Origin: Lindgomyces ingoldianus | Lineage: Eukaryota; Ascomycota; Dothideomycetes; Pleosporales; Lindgomycetaceae | Assembly: GCF_010093535.1 (NCBI RefSeq) | Contig: NW_022985163.1 | Coordinates: forward strand, 2,644,864-2,708,863 | Direction: 5' to 3' | Length of the DNA: 64,000 bases | Part shown: positions 25,201 through 35,600 of the stretch, piece by piece | Position numbering within the stretch: position 1 is the stretch's first letter | Layout of the letters: each line of letters opens with the position of its first letter | The notes under the pieces: model-generated | Database searches by the model: none | Told to the model about the DNA's origin: nothing | The model's input: the letters and a program-made list of their open reading frames with translations, nothing else | Program-made: the position numbers and the translations under genes

Positions 25201-25335
25201 GGAGCTGCAAGCAGCACGGGATCGGCGGTGCCTTATAGCACGTATGCGCCTGTCGCATTTGAGGGTGCGGGGAGCAAGTTTGGAGTTAAATTGAGTGTGA
25301 TGGTGGTTTTGGTGGCTGGTTTAATGGTTTTGTGA
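22274..25335 (+). CDS. GPI-anchored GH18 chitinase with chitin-binding domain
   Basis: Five exons (22274-22511, 22565-23008, 23058-23251, 23299-24685, 24734-25335) encode 954 residues. The enzyme cleaves beta-1,4 bonds in chitin at the cell wall, in remodelling or cell separation. A signal peptide covers about residues 1-24. The GH18 domain follows, with the SIGGG substrate-binding strand and the catalytic DxxDxDxE motif FDGFDLDIE, whose acid is about E179. The domain ends near residue 340 (MLWEATVSANN). A Ser/Thr-rich linker has two 22-residue copies of a KSSSTSSPAYPTTT-type unit. A hevein-like CBM18 domain with closely spaced cysteines lies at about 486-531 (GECCSPYGYCGSSEDYCG). A second long Ser/Thr/Tyr/Pro stalk includes a ten-serine AGC run. 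The C-terminus is hydrophobic (KLSVMVVLVAGLMVL), as in GPI-anchor signals. A fungal class III (CTS1-like) chitinase is the best match. Confidence 0.93.
23641..23772 (+). repeat. Two 66-nt tandem repeats in the chitinase linker
   Basis: Two units, 23641-23706 and 23707-23772, differ at only a few, mostly synonymous positions. Each encodes 22 Ser/Thr-rich residues containing SPAYPTTTSAS. They look like a recent in-frame duplication in the O-glycosylated linker. Confidence 0.85.
24187..24216 (+). repeat. (AGC)10 microsatellite coding for serine
   Basis: Ten uninterrupted AGC triplets encode a polyserine run in the stalk of the chitinase. Such pure triplet tracts often vary in copy number between strains and would change stalk length without shifting the frame. 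Confidence 0.95.
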
Positions 25336-26492
25336 GGGGTTTGCTGTGAGATGTGAATAATGTGATTGGTGTGAGCGAAATTACAAAATGGAAAGATGTA
25401 TGACGTTCTTTAGGTGAAATCTACAATACAACTTGTCAGTTCTATGCATCTCTTTCCGTAATAAAAAAGGGTATAAGTTTAGGGCTGGAGTGCTCAATCC
25501 ATGCAGCCACGCCGGCCTCCGCCATCTGTCGTGATTGGATGTGATGCAGGGAAGTCTGAGTGCCGCGACTTATCAGTACTGTATCTCCGGCAGCGACATC
25601 TCAGATCCTCGTGGCAACAAAGCCAAGTCACGTTTCCGTTGTCTGTGCAGCAGCCTTAGTGGAGTCTCGACCCCTCTGAAGGCAATGTGTCGATACGACT
25701 GCTGATTGGCAGAAGCAGAGGAAGAGCCAGGGCAACCAGCAGGCTGTCTCGAACGATGAGTAACAAGGGCCCTTGGACGTCCTTGCTTCGAGTCCTGAAA
25801 GCCCCTCGTGAGCTCGACACGGTCGCGATATCGTCAATGATGCTCCTGACAAGTCTTTTTTCTATTGAATGCTCCTCTTCTCAGGCCTGGTTCGCGATGG
25901 CGCCCGGCCGAGGACGCCTCTTCCCTGGATTGGGATCGGCTAATAAATGACGACAAGGATTCATGCAGTATGAGCTGGCATGCGTGAGAGAATGGTTGCG
26001 AGGAGGCTTTTGACCACTCTCTCCCTTGACCGGAAGCCGAGTTGCATATATGCCCTCAGGACTCAATCGCTTGGTGAGCCGGCTGCGGCAGACTTCGCAA
26101 GCGCATATCGCTGCACACTCGAATTTCGAATATCGATCGGCGCGTCTTCTTAGCTTTGGCGAACGGCGGCTGCTCGCTGTGCCGGCCAGAGGCAGACCAA
26201 ACGCGACAACGACGACGGCAATCGACTCTCTGACGCGTTAGCATGTCCTGCAGCAGTCAATTGCCTCTCCCCTCTTCTCCTGCTCCTCGTCAACGCGTTT
26301 CAACGAAGTTCGCACAGCCTGCTGTGGCTGGAGACCGGGGCCAGCGGTGACGTCTCGCGGCATCGTCACCCCGTCACCCTGTCGCGACAACAAACACCAC
26401 AACTGGGCAGCGCACGGCGGCGGCGGCGAATTGCGCAGATCCACGAGCGCAGCCGCAGACACACGTTTTATGCTTCCCTCGGCCGGCTAGGA
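25336..26492. other. Intergenic region, possible long leader of next gene
   Basis: No supported coding sequence. Composition rises in GC towards the right, with short CGG runs near 26415. The last few hundred bases may be the promoter and 5' leader of the coiled-coil gene. Confidence 0.45.
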
Positions 26493-29477
26493 ATGCCCAG
26501 TCTGAGTGGTGCTGGAGTTCCTGTTGTTGGCGTGAGTATTGACATCTCCCAGCCCCCGAATTTGGCAACGCACCCAGCCTCTCCCCAACCTCCCACGAGC
26601 GTCCCAACTCCTTTCGCGCTGAGTGACAATGGCTCACTCCCCTTGCCATATTGCTCTATCTAACAGCAAATCCCCTAGGCATTGCAGCATTCCTTGAGCC
26701 TCCCCGCTAGTCCCAGTACCGCCCACCCTCCCTCGAGCACTGCCTTCACCCTCCTCTCCTCCACCGCAGGCGAGTCTCGCTCTCACTCATCGCCGGTGGG
26801 CTTTTCCATCACCTCGTCGTAGCTCGCTCCCGGGCCCGGTGCGGGAGTCACGTTGACGTCCTCGGGCCCCCCAGAGCTCAGCAATCTGTTGCCCTCTCCG
26901 GCGCCCATCGACCCTGACGAGACCCACGGCCGACACGTTAACGAACCATATACGACCTCATTGCAGCAACGCCAGCAGCAGGCTGCGGACTATTATCGGG
27001 CACAGCACAATTATTCGCGGGTGTCGAGTTCTTCGGGCAGCGTTGCGTACAGCCTCCGGCGCACGCCAAATTTTGAAGATCCACGAGCACGGCCAAGAGC
27101 TTCGTCCATTGACTCGGCGCAGCCTCAACCACCTCAACCCACACGCGCCGTCCGCTTCGCCGACACCGCCCCATCCGCCGAACAATCGAGTCGCCGTCCG
27201 CGCGCAGCCTCTCAATCGCGGGGTTCCGACCTTTTTGCGCCCCATCCTGCCCTCCGCATCTCGCGCGGCACCGCTTCGGCAATCCACTTCGTCCTCGAGG
27301 AAGCCATCCGCACGCCATTCCCCTTCACCCCCGACCTGGCGGAAGAGAACGCGTCCATGGCAGATCTGACTGCCGGCGGCGGCGGCGGCGGTAATGGCCG
27401 CGCTGCCAACGGCGGTGCCCGCGCAGCAGTCGGGCCTGTGCCTGTGCCGCAGTCGGATCGCTCCAATATTCAAACGCCCCGCATGATCATGAATCAGCGG
27501 CGTGAGCGCGAGGCCCGCCGGCAACAGACTGAAGCGGACGCTGCCCGTGCAGCAGAAGAGCAACGGAAGGCTGAAGAGGATCAGCGGAGAAGAAGCGCGG
27601 CGCGACGGGCCGACGCTGCTGGCGTTGCTGGCGCACCAACGACGAGCGCAATAGACCCGGGAGCGCAACGGCAGCCCCAGCCCGCTCCCTCAAGACCGAG
27701 CGAGGCACCGTATGCAACATATCCACCTGCAGGGAGTGGAGTCCCAAGGCAGCCCGAGCGAGTAGTGCCCACCTCAACTGCGCCGATAAACCCTCCCGTC
27801 CCTCCACAAGCTCAAGACACATCGTCAGGTGCCCACCATGGTAGGCCGAGGGCAAGCTCACAGGCACAGCAGCAACCTCGCCCTGCTCCACCGTACCAAG
27901 CCGGCCCAAGCGACTCTCGACGGCCATCGACTTCACAGCACTTGAGACACCCCTCTGCTCCTGCTGGACCTTCACAGGCTCGACCTGGTCCATCCGCAGC
28001 CCCCCCTCCCCCACCACCACCTCAATCATCTGCAGCTGGTCCGTCCGGGAGTCAGCCTCGCCAATCTACCACCTCGACGTTTCCACACGCATTCGAGCGA
28101 TGGGAGACTCTGTCGTCACATTGGGAAGGCCTAACATCGTATTGGATACGGCGGCTGGAGCAGAATACAGATGAGGTCCGCCGAGAACCCCTAGCTCAGC
28201 AAATGTCACGCCAGATAACAGACTTGTCAGCAGCTGGGGCCAATCTATTTCACGCTGTGGTAGAGCTGCAACGTCTTCGGGCGTCGTCAGAGCGCAAATT
28301 CCAGAGGTGGTTTTATGAGCACCGGCAAGAACAAGAGCGAGCTCAAGAGAGGGAAGCTCAACTAGAGCACACTCTGAGAGTTGAGCGCGAAGCGCGAGCA
28401 GATGCTGCGGCTAATATGGATCGCCTGGCCCAGGAAAAGAAGAATGCAGAACGAATGGTTGGTGAGATGAAACGGGAACTACAAATATCAAAAGAGGAGG
28501 CACGCAGAGCATGGGAAGAGCTCGGGAGACGAGAGCAAGAAGAGCGCGATCGTACATTCTCCCTGCGAGAAGGTCAACCAACTCTAGTAGGCGGCGTACA
28601 GGTTGTACCAATGGCGCAGGGGGTTGGCAGGCATGGAAGTGTATCTCACCAACCACAAGGAGGTGGGGAAGCCTTCGGAGCGGGTGCGGGTCCGTCAGGT
28701 GGTCCAAGAATTGAGCAACACTACTCATACGAAGAAGGCCAATCGCCAACCGACACTGATCCTTTCACTGAAGCAGCACGCCACGGCGCGACTCTTCGAC
28801 ACGAGCCTGATGTTCCAACTCTTTCCCAAGGGACATACGTTCCCACAGGTGCTTCAACTGCCCGTCCCCCTAGCTCTACTCATTCTCAAGCGTCGGAACC
28901 ACCTCAAGTGCCAGCTCCATTGCATCCTCGACACCATACTACCAACGCTCAACACCCCACCGTTCAGCCAACCACGTCACGTCCAGAGGCATTCTATCAG
29001 CAACCAGAGACATATCTTCATGGAGAAACCCCCGTGAGTATCCCAGAGGATGAGAGGTCCTATGTAACATCGCATGGCGGGGAAACTTCTGAGGCCGATG
29101 AAGAGTACGCTATCGATGACTACGGGAACTTCATCCTTGATGACGCTGGTCACCGTGTCCCGTATCGAGCCCTGCGCGAACGCGATTCAGATGAGTATGA
29201 TGTCCAGGAAGACCGCCGTCGCGAGCTAGAGCATCTGCAACGGTACGGAACAGCAGCCGTAGGCCCGAGCGGCTACGCAACTGCCTCCGGTGCCGAACAA
29301 CCTTATACTCAGACCTCCACCCTCAACCCTCCCGACTACAGTGGTGCAGGATACGGCAACGAGTGGCCAGGCATGAGACACCACCATCCCACAAGGCTGA
29401 GCGATGTTCCCGAGGAAGATGAGAGGAGTCGGACGTCACCTAGTAGGGCAAGTCAAGCTAGTCGAGGGATGTACTGA
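26493..29477 (+). CDS. Uncharacterised Pro/Gln-rich protein with coiled coil
   Basis: Proposed structure: a 13-codon first exon (26493-26531, MPSLSGAGVPVVG), a 291-nt GT-AG intron and a single large exon 26823-29477, giving 897 residues. The large exon has no ATG before residue 182, so an upstream start exon is needed. This one joins in phase 0. The N-terminal 430 residues are disordered, rich in Pro, Gln, Ser and Ala, with a Gly run. A conserved-looking helical region at about 437-593 begins FERWETLSSHWEGLTSYWIR and runs into a Glu/Arg-rich coiled coil, with NLFHAVVELQRLR in it. The C-terminal third is again disordered with acidic patches (EDERSYVTSHGGETSEADEE). I recall the FERW-to-coiled-coil region as conserved in hypothetical proteins of other ascomycetes, without known function. 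A scaffold role is only a guess. The large exon is secure; the first exon is less so. Confidence 0.72.
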
Positions 29478-31348
29478 AGCCTGGGACATCAAATAAATTG
29501 TGAAATCTGTCTTTGCGAGAAGAAAGATTTTCCTCGATTCTTCCCAAGTGGCTTTTTAGAGTAAGGGACATACCCAAAGGAGCCGCTGTCAACGACCGCT
29601 TGTTCGCTCTGACTTCGGGCGGCCCTCAACTCCAGAGCTAAACTGACCTAGCGAATACTTCGGCGTTGTACAGATTCGGAAAAGCAAACAATTCGGTTAC
29701 CTGTTACGACTTCCTCGCCCTCGTCCTACGACCATTCCTGCCTGATCCACAATGACCCTTCTCCAATGTGCTCTCGAATTTCTGTCTCTTACCCTCCACC
29801 CTAATCGTCAAAAGCATGCCTACACAGCATCTTTCCTTCCAGCTAAAACAGAGACTTAGTCATCTCTGCTTCCTTTTGGTTTCGCTGTAAAAAGTACCTG
29901 CATCCCGCCCAACTACGTTCGGCATCCACCTTGTCATCCAGGCATTGGATTTCCTTCTGGAGCATATGTTACTGCATGAATTTCAGTTCCACTGCGTGTA
30001 AGCGCCTCGCGCAGGTAACGGGCGGCTTAATACACCATTCTGCAACCTTATACCCGAGCGTAGCCCCTCCTCGGTGCGCTTTTATGTGGTTATTTAATCG
30101 GATTCTGTCACCCTTTCCCATCCCTACGACCCTGTCGGTCAACCAACCGACCAAAATATACGATAGGAGCCGTCGGTGGCACTTGGAGCTTGGACGAGTA
30201 AAAGGGTGCTGGGAAGGTTTGGAGTGTTTAATATGTGATGGAGATGGAGAGAGAACTTCCTTTCTTTCCTATCTTCAAAAAATTTCTTGGCTTTTCCTGT
30301 ATTAGTAGCATGGCACATGTGCAGCGAGGTGTTTTCGGGCATTTGGGGATAGGGCAAATCTGGTGGGTAGTGCTTGCATGAGTGGTTTCGGGATTTTTGC
30401 TTGTAAAATCTAGGTAGAGCCAATGTAGACCTATTGGCTCTGATGTGTTTACAGTTGTGTTTCCAATTGTGGCTAGACAGGGAAGATGCAGCTTAAAGCA
30501 AGACGTAGAAGTGACTCCCGACCACTTTCATACACCTCTCTCGTGCAGAGGCCGCTAACACTCTGATAGATAATCTTGTAATATCGCATCGCCCTTCTGA
30601 AGCTTCGAGGCGCACTCACATGGTCAATTTCTCCTATATCGTTTCTAATAAGTCTTCAACTTCAATGTGTCCGCCACAGGTAGCACAGCCTCTCCCGTAC
30701 CGAAGGCTGAACTCAAAAGTCTGCCTGCATCTGCGCCTTTCCTCTTCTCATTCGATGAAACTCTCCGCAATCGCTTCAGCCTGTGTTCTCCGGCACATTT
30801 CCCATTCACCGCGATGTGCAGACCGGTCCTCCCACATTATCGGGATAAGGAGAAGCTCCATACGACCAATGTTGTTGCGCAATTGCGTTCTCCTGTACGA
30901 TTCACTGCCTGAAGATAAGTATTGCCTACCTCGTGTTTTAGCGATTCGGATCTCAGCTTTTTGCCAAGTTCGCAGATATGTGGAGGTTTCCATTTGGCTG
31001 CCTGGCTGGCGTGGGTCACCCTTTCTTCGAGACTTTTCTCTTCTTGTGGAACCCCTTTGATCACTTCATTCTCCTGTCAATTTCACGTTCCTTCAATTCG
31101 TTGCTTGTGGTTTATTTCTAGCGCTTTGGTTCAGTGGTGATGCCCTCACAGCCTGCCTAACGCTTAGTTCACTTCAACTTACCACAGTGACGGAGGTGCG
31201 CTCGAGGATTTCCAACCTTGGATCTTTTTTACTCAACAAGCTCCGTTCCCCAAGCTACAATCCGTTCTAAGGCACTTGAGACACCTCGGCGATTCTGTCT
31301 ATCACAATCACCCTCTGCTGATGTCTGAAGAGTGCCCTGCTGTTCAGC
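29478..31348. other. Intergenic region between coiled-coil and PARP-like genes
   Basis: About 1.9 kb without a supported gene. It contains the 3' flank of the left gene and the promoter of the right gene. Several short ATG-initiated frames lie between 30620 and 31140 and may be chance or upstream ORFs in a long leader. Confidence 0.45.
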
Positions 31349-32638
31349 ATGACGCTTCGGCTCAGCCTGCCGCATCTCCCAGCTAAACATCCAGACCACG
31401 CTCGCATTGACAGCGCCGTTAAGATAGACATCTCCCCCATGAAACTTTCTTCCACCGAAGACTCGAAAAACAAGGATGATAATACCTTAACATCCACACT
31501 CTCGCTCCCTACTCCAGCACAACCTGCGGCTCCGATATCTGGCTACCAGAAATTTCTTCGACGTTACAGCATAAACCGCGAACACCCAAGGACCTTACGC
31601 GAACTCATCAACGCAGCATGTCAGGCAACATGTTCGATGATCATGCAGCGATCCATGCTTTCCGATGGGATAAATTTGATTGTTACGGATCCACACGTCG
31701 TCGACTTGTTGCTCACGTGCATAATTTCCTCCAATCAGTATAGCAAGAACACTCTCAATCTACTGCCAGGGTGTCCGTTTCCAGAGGCCCAGGTCAAGCA
31801 GATTGTGGATTCGCTGCCCTCAATGGCTGCGATAGCGTCGAAGCGGAAAGGGAATTCAACAAACACCTTCACACACAGTGTCACCGAAAACACATTGTTG
31901 AGTGAACTGGAGGAACGACAAAAGCAACTGCTAACATGGCTGCTAACATCCCAAATGGCCAATCTGTGCTCCATAACCGCCTCCTCTCCACTCACCCTCC
32001 GTATCCCTACCCTCGAAAATATGGGCGTGAAAACCTTCATCGTCACCCGCCAACCCGGTAACAAAGAAGCGCTCTTCGCATATCACTTACACCGCTCCAA
32101 ACGCCCTTCGAAAGCTGTCTTCCATGGCACGCATCCTAGCCGCCTCCCTAACATCCTAGCGAAAGGATTAAAGAATATGAGCGGTACGCGGTACCAGAGT
32201 AATGGCCGCGCAATGGGAAGAGGTATCTACCTCGCACCCAATGCGAACACTTCCCTATGCTACGCACACGAGACACCGAAGTGGATGAACCGCGATCCCT
32301 CGTTTATACCCTCCCCAGTTCAATCCCCATCCACCTACAACCCCTCAGGACTGCCGCTTGGCTCAATGTTCTCCGGGGTGGGCGGGAGCGGGTACAACCC
32401 CGCATATGGGAATCCTACAACAGAGGAAATCTGTCGGAATATTAGGGTATTGTTGGGGTGTGAGCTGGTGGGTTGTGAGAGGGATATGGGGAAGAGAGGT
32501 GCGTACGTGATCAAGGACGAGGGGAAGGTGGTGGTGAGGATGGTGTTCGTGTTTGCGAGCAATGCGAGTGTGGATTGGTTAAATGGGATCACGGGGGAGA
32601 TGGAGAGGGTGTTTGCGGGAATTAGGGGGATAAGGTGA
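31349..32638 (+). CDS. PARP-like ADP-ribosyltransferase (stand-alone catalytic domain)
   Basis: A single exon of 429 residues. The C-terminal half has the PARP fold signatures. FHGTH at about 258-262 carries the NAD-binding His (H259). It is followed by the LPNILAKGLKN helix and GRAMGRGIYLAPN, with Tyr at about 294 stacking on nicotinamide, then TSLCYA. The last strands read YVIKDEGKVVVRMVFVF at about 386-402. In classical PARPs the third triad residue is Glu on this last strand, and in PARP16-like enzymes it is Tyr or another residue. Here the equivalent is Met or Val, so chain elongation is unlikely. The protein would be a mono-ADP-ribosyltransferase or inactive. The N-terminal part (65-230) is helical and resembles the lead-in of PARP6/8/16-type proteins. 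Unlike many fungal PARP-UBC proteins there is no ubiquitin-conjugating domain. ATG 31349 follows an in-frame stop closely. Confidence 0.8.
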   Translation: MTLRLSLPHLPAKHPDHARIDSAVKIDISPMKLSSTEDSKNKDDNTLTSTLSLPTPAQPAAPISGYQKFLRRYSINREHPRTLRELINAACQATCSMIMQRSMLSDGINLIVTDPHVVDLLLTCIISSNQYSKNTLNLLPGCPFPEAQVKQIVDSLPSMAAIASKRKGNSTNTFTHSVTENTLLSELEERQKQLLTWLLTSQMANLCSITASSPLTLRIPTLENMGVKTFIVTRQPGNKEALFAYHLHRSKRPSKAVFHGTHPSRLPNILAKGLKNMSGTRYQSNGRAMGRGIYLAPNANTSLCYAHETPKWMNRDPSFIPSPVQSPSTYNPSGLPLGSMFSGVGGSGYNPAYGNPTTEEICRNIRVLLGCELVGCERDMGKRGAYVIKDEGKVVVRMVFVFASNASVDWLNGITGEMERVFAGIRGIR

Positions 32639-35600
32639 GGAGGCGGCATCGCATTTGCACCATGCCTGCGAATATAGTTTTGTCTCCTACCAATGAGTTA
32701 AACCGTCGATAACAAAATCGTAGGTCTTTCCTCAATCATAATTCAACTAGGCTCTTATGTGTTTCCTATGATTTGTCTACTCACAACATTGAATGCTATA
32801 CACAATCTCGAAAAAACCTAGATTAACGTCGTTGCCCCGTCCTTGCTTTCCTATAGATTTATTTTCTCTGCCAAAAAGGCTACTACTCGATAATAGAGGT
32901 GCTAATAACCTTAATTAGAGTACTAGACTCTAAGATTAAGAGTATATAGTAGTATAAAACAGGAATATATTAGTCGACAACCTTAGGTGATATTAAACAG
33001 TCATTACTCTCCATTCCTTTGCCCTCCATTCTTAGCACAACCAATTCTCCCAGTATCTCTACAGTTCGGTATACATAGCTAGTGCAGATGTTCTGAGAAG
33101 GATCGCTGCTTCGCGACTACCTGCTTCCAATCCTCCGTCGCGTTGCTTTACGGACTTTATACCGGCTAGTATATCTTCCTCCAAACCATACTGCTCGCGT
33201 TGCGACCTCTCTAGATTGAGCGGATTACGACCTTGAGGGTAACGCGAGGATCTTTGGGTGGACCTACTCGATCAACAAGACTTATTCTGTACACTACGTG
33301 GACTTAATAGACTGGGAAGATAACGATAACAGTGGGGCGCCGGCTTGATGACTTACTTCTTCTTCGATGTTTGGATCTTGCCCTTCTGAACATATGGTAT
33401 AGTGTTCCATCACTTGCTGAAAATCCTTGTGCTCCGATCTGTAGCACCTTGTAACCACCTCCTCAAGTACTGGCGCACTTGTAGCCGGGAATTCGTTTGC
33501 GCGGTACAACTTTATAACCTCAGTCAGGCTTGTCGTGGTATAGCTGCTACGTAGTCTTTACCGCATGGGGCATAACGCCAAGCGCAAATATCTCAGACTG
33601 AGTTGAAGGCGCCTTTATAGGAAGGTTCGGTGGTGGGAATGAACAGCTGGGTGCACAGTTGGGACAGATGCATCAATTGATGACCCAGCAAAGTCACATA
33701 TCTGTAGGCTCTTGTCCCAGTCAAGCAGCGCATTATGTGTGCCTGCATCCACTTGCAGTGTGTTGCATGATCGAACGCGAGGAAGGTCTCTGTAGGCTGA
33801 AAGGGCCTAGCGTAAGATATCCTCACATAGTGGAACACTTGTGGCGGCGTAGAGATCCCAAAGCCTCTTACGTAGAGAGTACTAAAGGCGTTCGAGTACA
33901 GGCATATCCCCATGTACATGGAGCAACATGGTGATGAGTGGGTGAGGGTTAGGCGCTTGTAGATAGCGCGCTCGGTGTTAAGGACTAGTTGGTTCATTTC
34001 GCCGCAAGCCTCTTTGACAACAACTGAGTAAGAAAGCTGTAGGACGACACGGGACACACTAGCGGAGAGCAATGGAAGGCCCTATACTCTGGGGGAGATA
34101 GGAGAGTACGGCGCTCCCATGGCACGGGAGTTGGTGCATGCCTAATCCTACACCGCTGACTTGTTTTTTTGGCTGTTGTTGTGTAACGCGGACAGCGCTG
34201 GTAGGCTTTGGGTGTCTACTGAACCTATCGTTGAGAATCTCCGAAGGTAGGACATGTGGAAGTAGTGATCACCCTCCAGGTAGTAGCGTATATAGAATAG
34301 AAAGTTCTTGTGTGTGATACGTCTTGTGAAAGCTACGCAGTCGGTGGAGAGGATGGTCTGGGTATGGAATGCTGGTTTAAGCAGCTATCGCATTGTGTAC
34401 ACGCAGTACGAACTATTACCTGCCGCCTAGTTCTCCGCATGCCACAGAATACCGCCGGTGATTTCTGACTTTAACTCAAGCGCAAGAAATGGGAACTTGT
34501 CCCCTCTAGCTAGTGGGGTGTATGGGCAAGAAAAGGGGCGACCCACAACAGTGTTTCGTTTCCGCATCCAGTCGGACTTTTAACCAGCGGGATATCTGTA
34601 ATGACCTCACTTTTCCCATACGATCCATGCGGATGCTATTGTTCAAGAGGAGCGAACGATAGACGGGGTGTGACGATCTAAGCCTTGGGCTCTGCGCCAA
34701 CGCATTTGAGCCCCTCTTAAGACTCTAACCTTGTGATTGCGCCATTTGGTGGATGAATGCTAGCGATATGGGCTGGTACGTTAGGCTCGTTATAGACTGC
34801 GGGCGTTTCATGGCTGGAAGACTTCGCTAGAGTACTCCTCAGCCACTAATTTTCAGACTGCTTATTCGTAGACGGTGGAGCGCTGCTCGTCAATGCGCGA
34901 AGGAATTGGCGAGGAAGTTGGCGAGCGTAGCCGATAGCGATGGCTCGTAGGCGCACAACAAAGTCGTCAAGGAATCATTGGAGAGACGTCACAGTCCTTG
35001 GCTACAATGAAGTGCGGCTTGAGTGAGAGACGTCGGCGAGCTGGTCCAAGTTTGCAACAGTAACCGGTAGCGCTTGCTCGCAGGCGGACAATCAGAGTCG
35101 CCGTCTTCAAGGCCTCGCCTAGGATCAATGTCTTCAGGAGCTTGTTTAAGAGGCATCAGAGGTCTTAGTGAGGCAACATCAAAAATCATGGCGATGGAAA
35201 ACGCAGGCGAAAAAAGTTATGCTTCAATGGAGGGGAAGTGAAATGAGAGGAAGAAATATTGTTGGGCACGCGGCAAGTATACGTACGACTGTTGCATGGG
35301 CGGTTGAGAAAACTGAAAGCGATATAGATTCTCATTCGCTTCGGAAATTCTCATACCGATTCCCACACACGTCAATTGTTACCCTCCCTCAATATCGTGA
35401 GTACGGACGAGAGACTTAAAGCTGTCTGAGGGTTCAAGATGTGAGTTCCAACGCCCTAAGGGCAACGATGGCGGGCACTAGCGAACGAGACGAGCAACCA
35501 ATCCGACAAGCTCACCAGCCCCTCACCTGCGGGTAGTACAATCTCGGATACAGAGCCCTAAGACTCATATGCGCCAAATCCAGAGATTTTTGACGACGTG

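Noticed and set aside
33593..34072. 159-codon minus-strand ORF suggesting a transposase remnant
   Set aside because: No catalytic motif or terminal repeats could be seen; the frame breaks on both sides.
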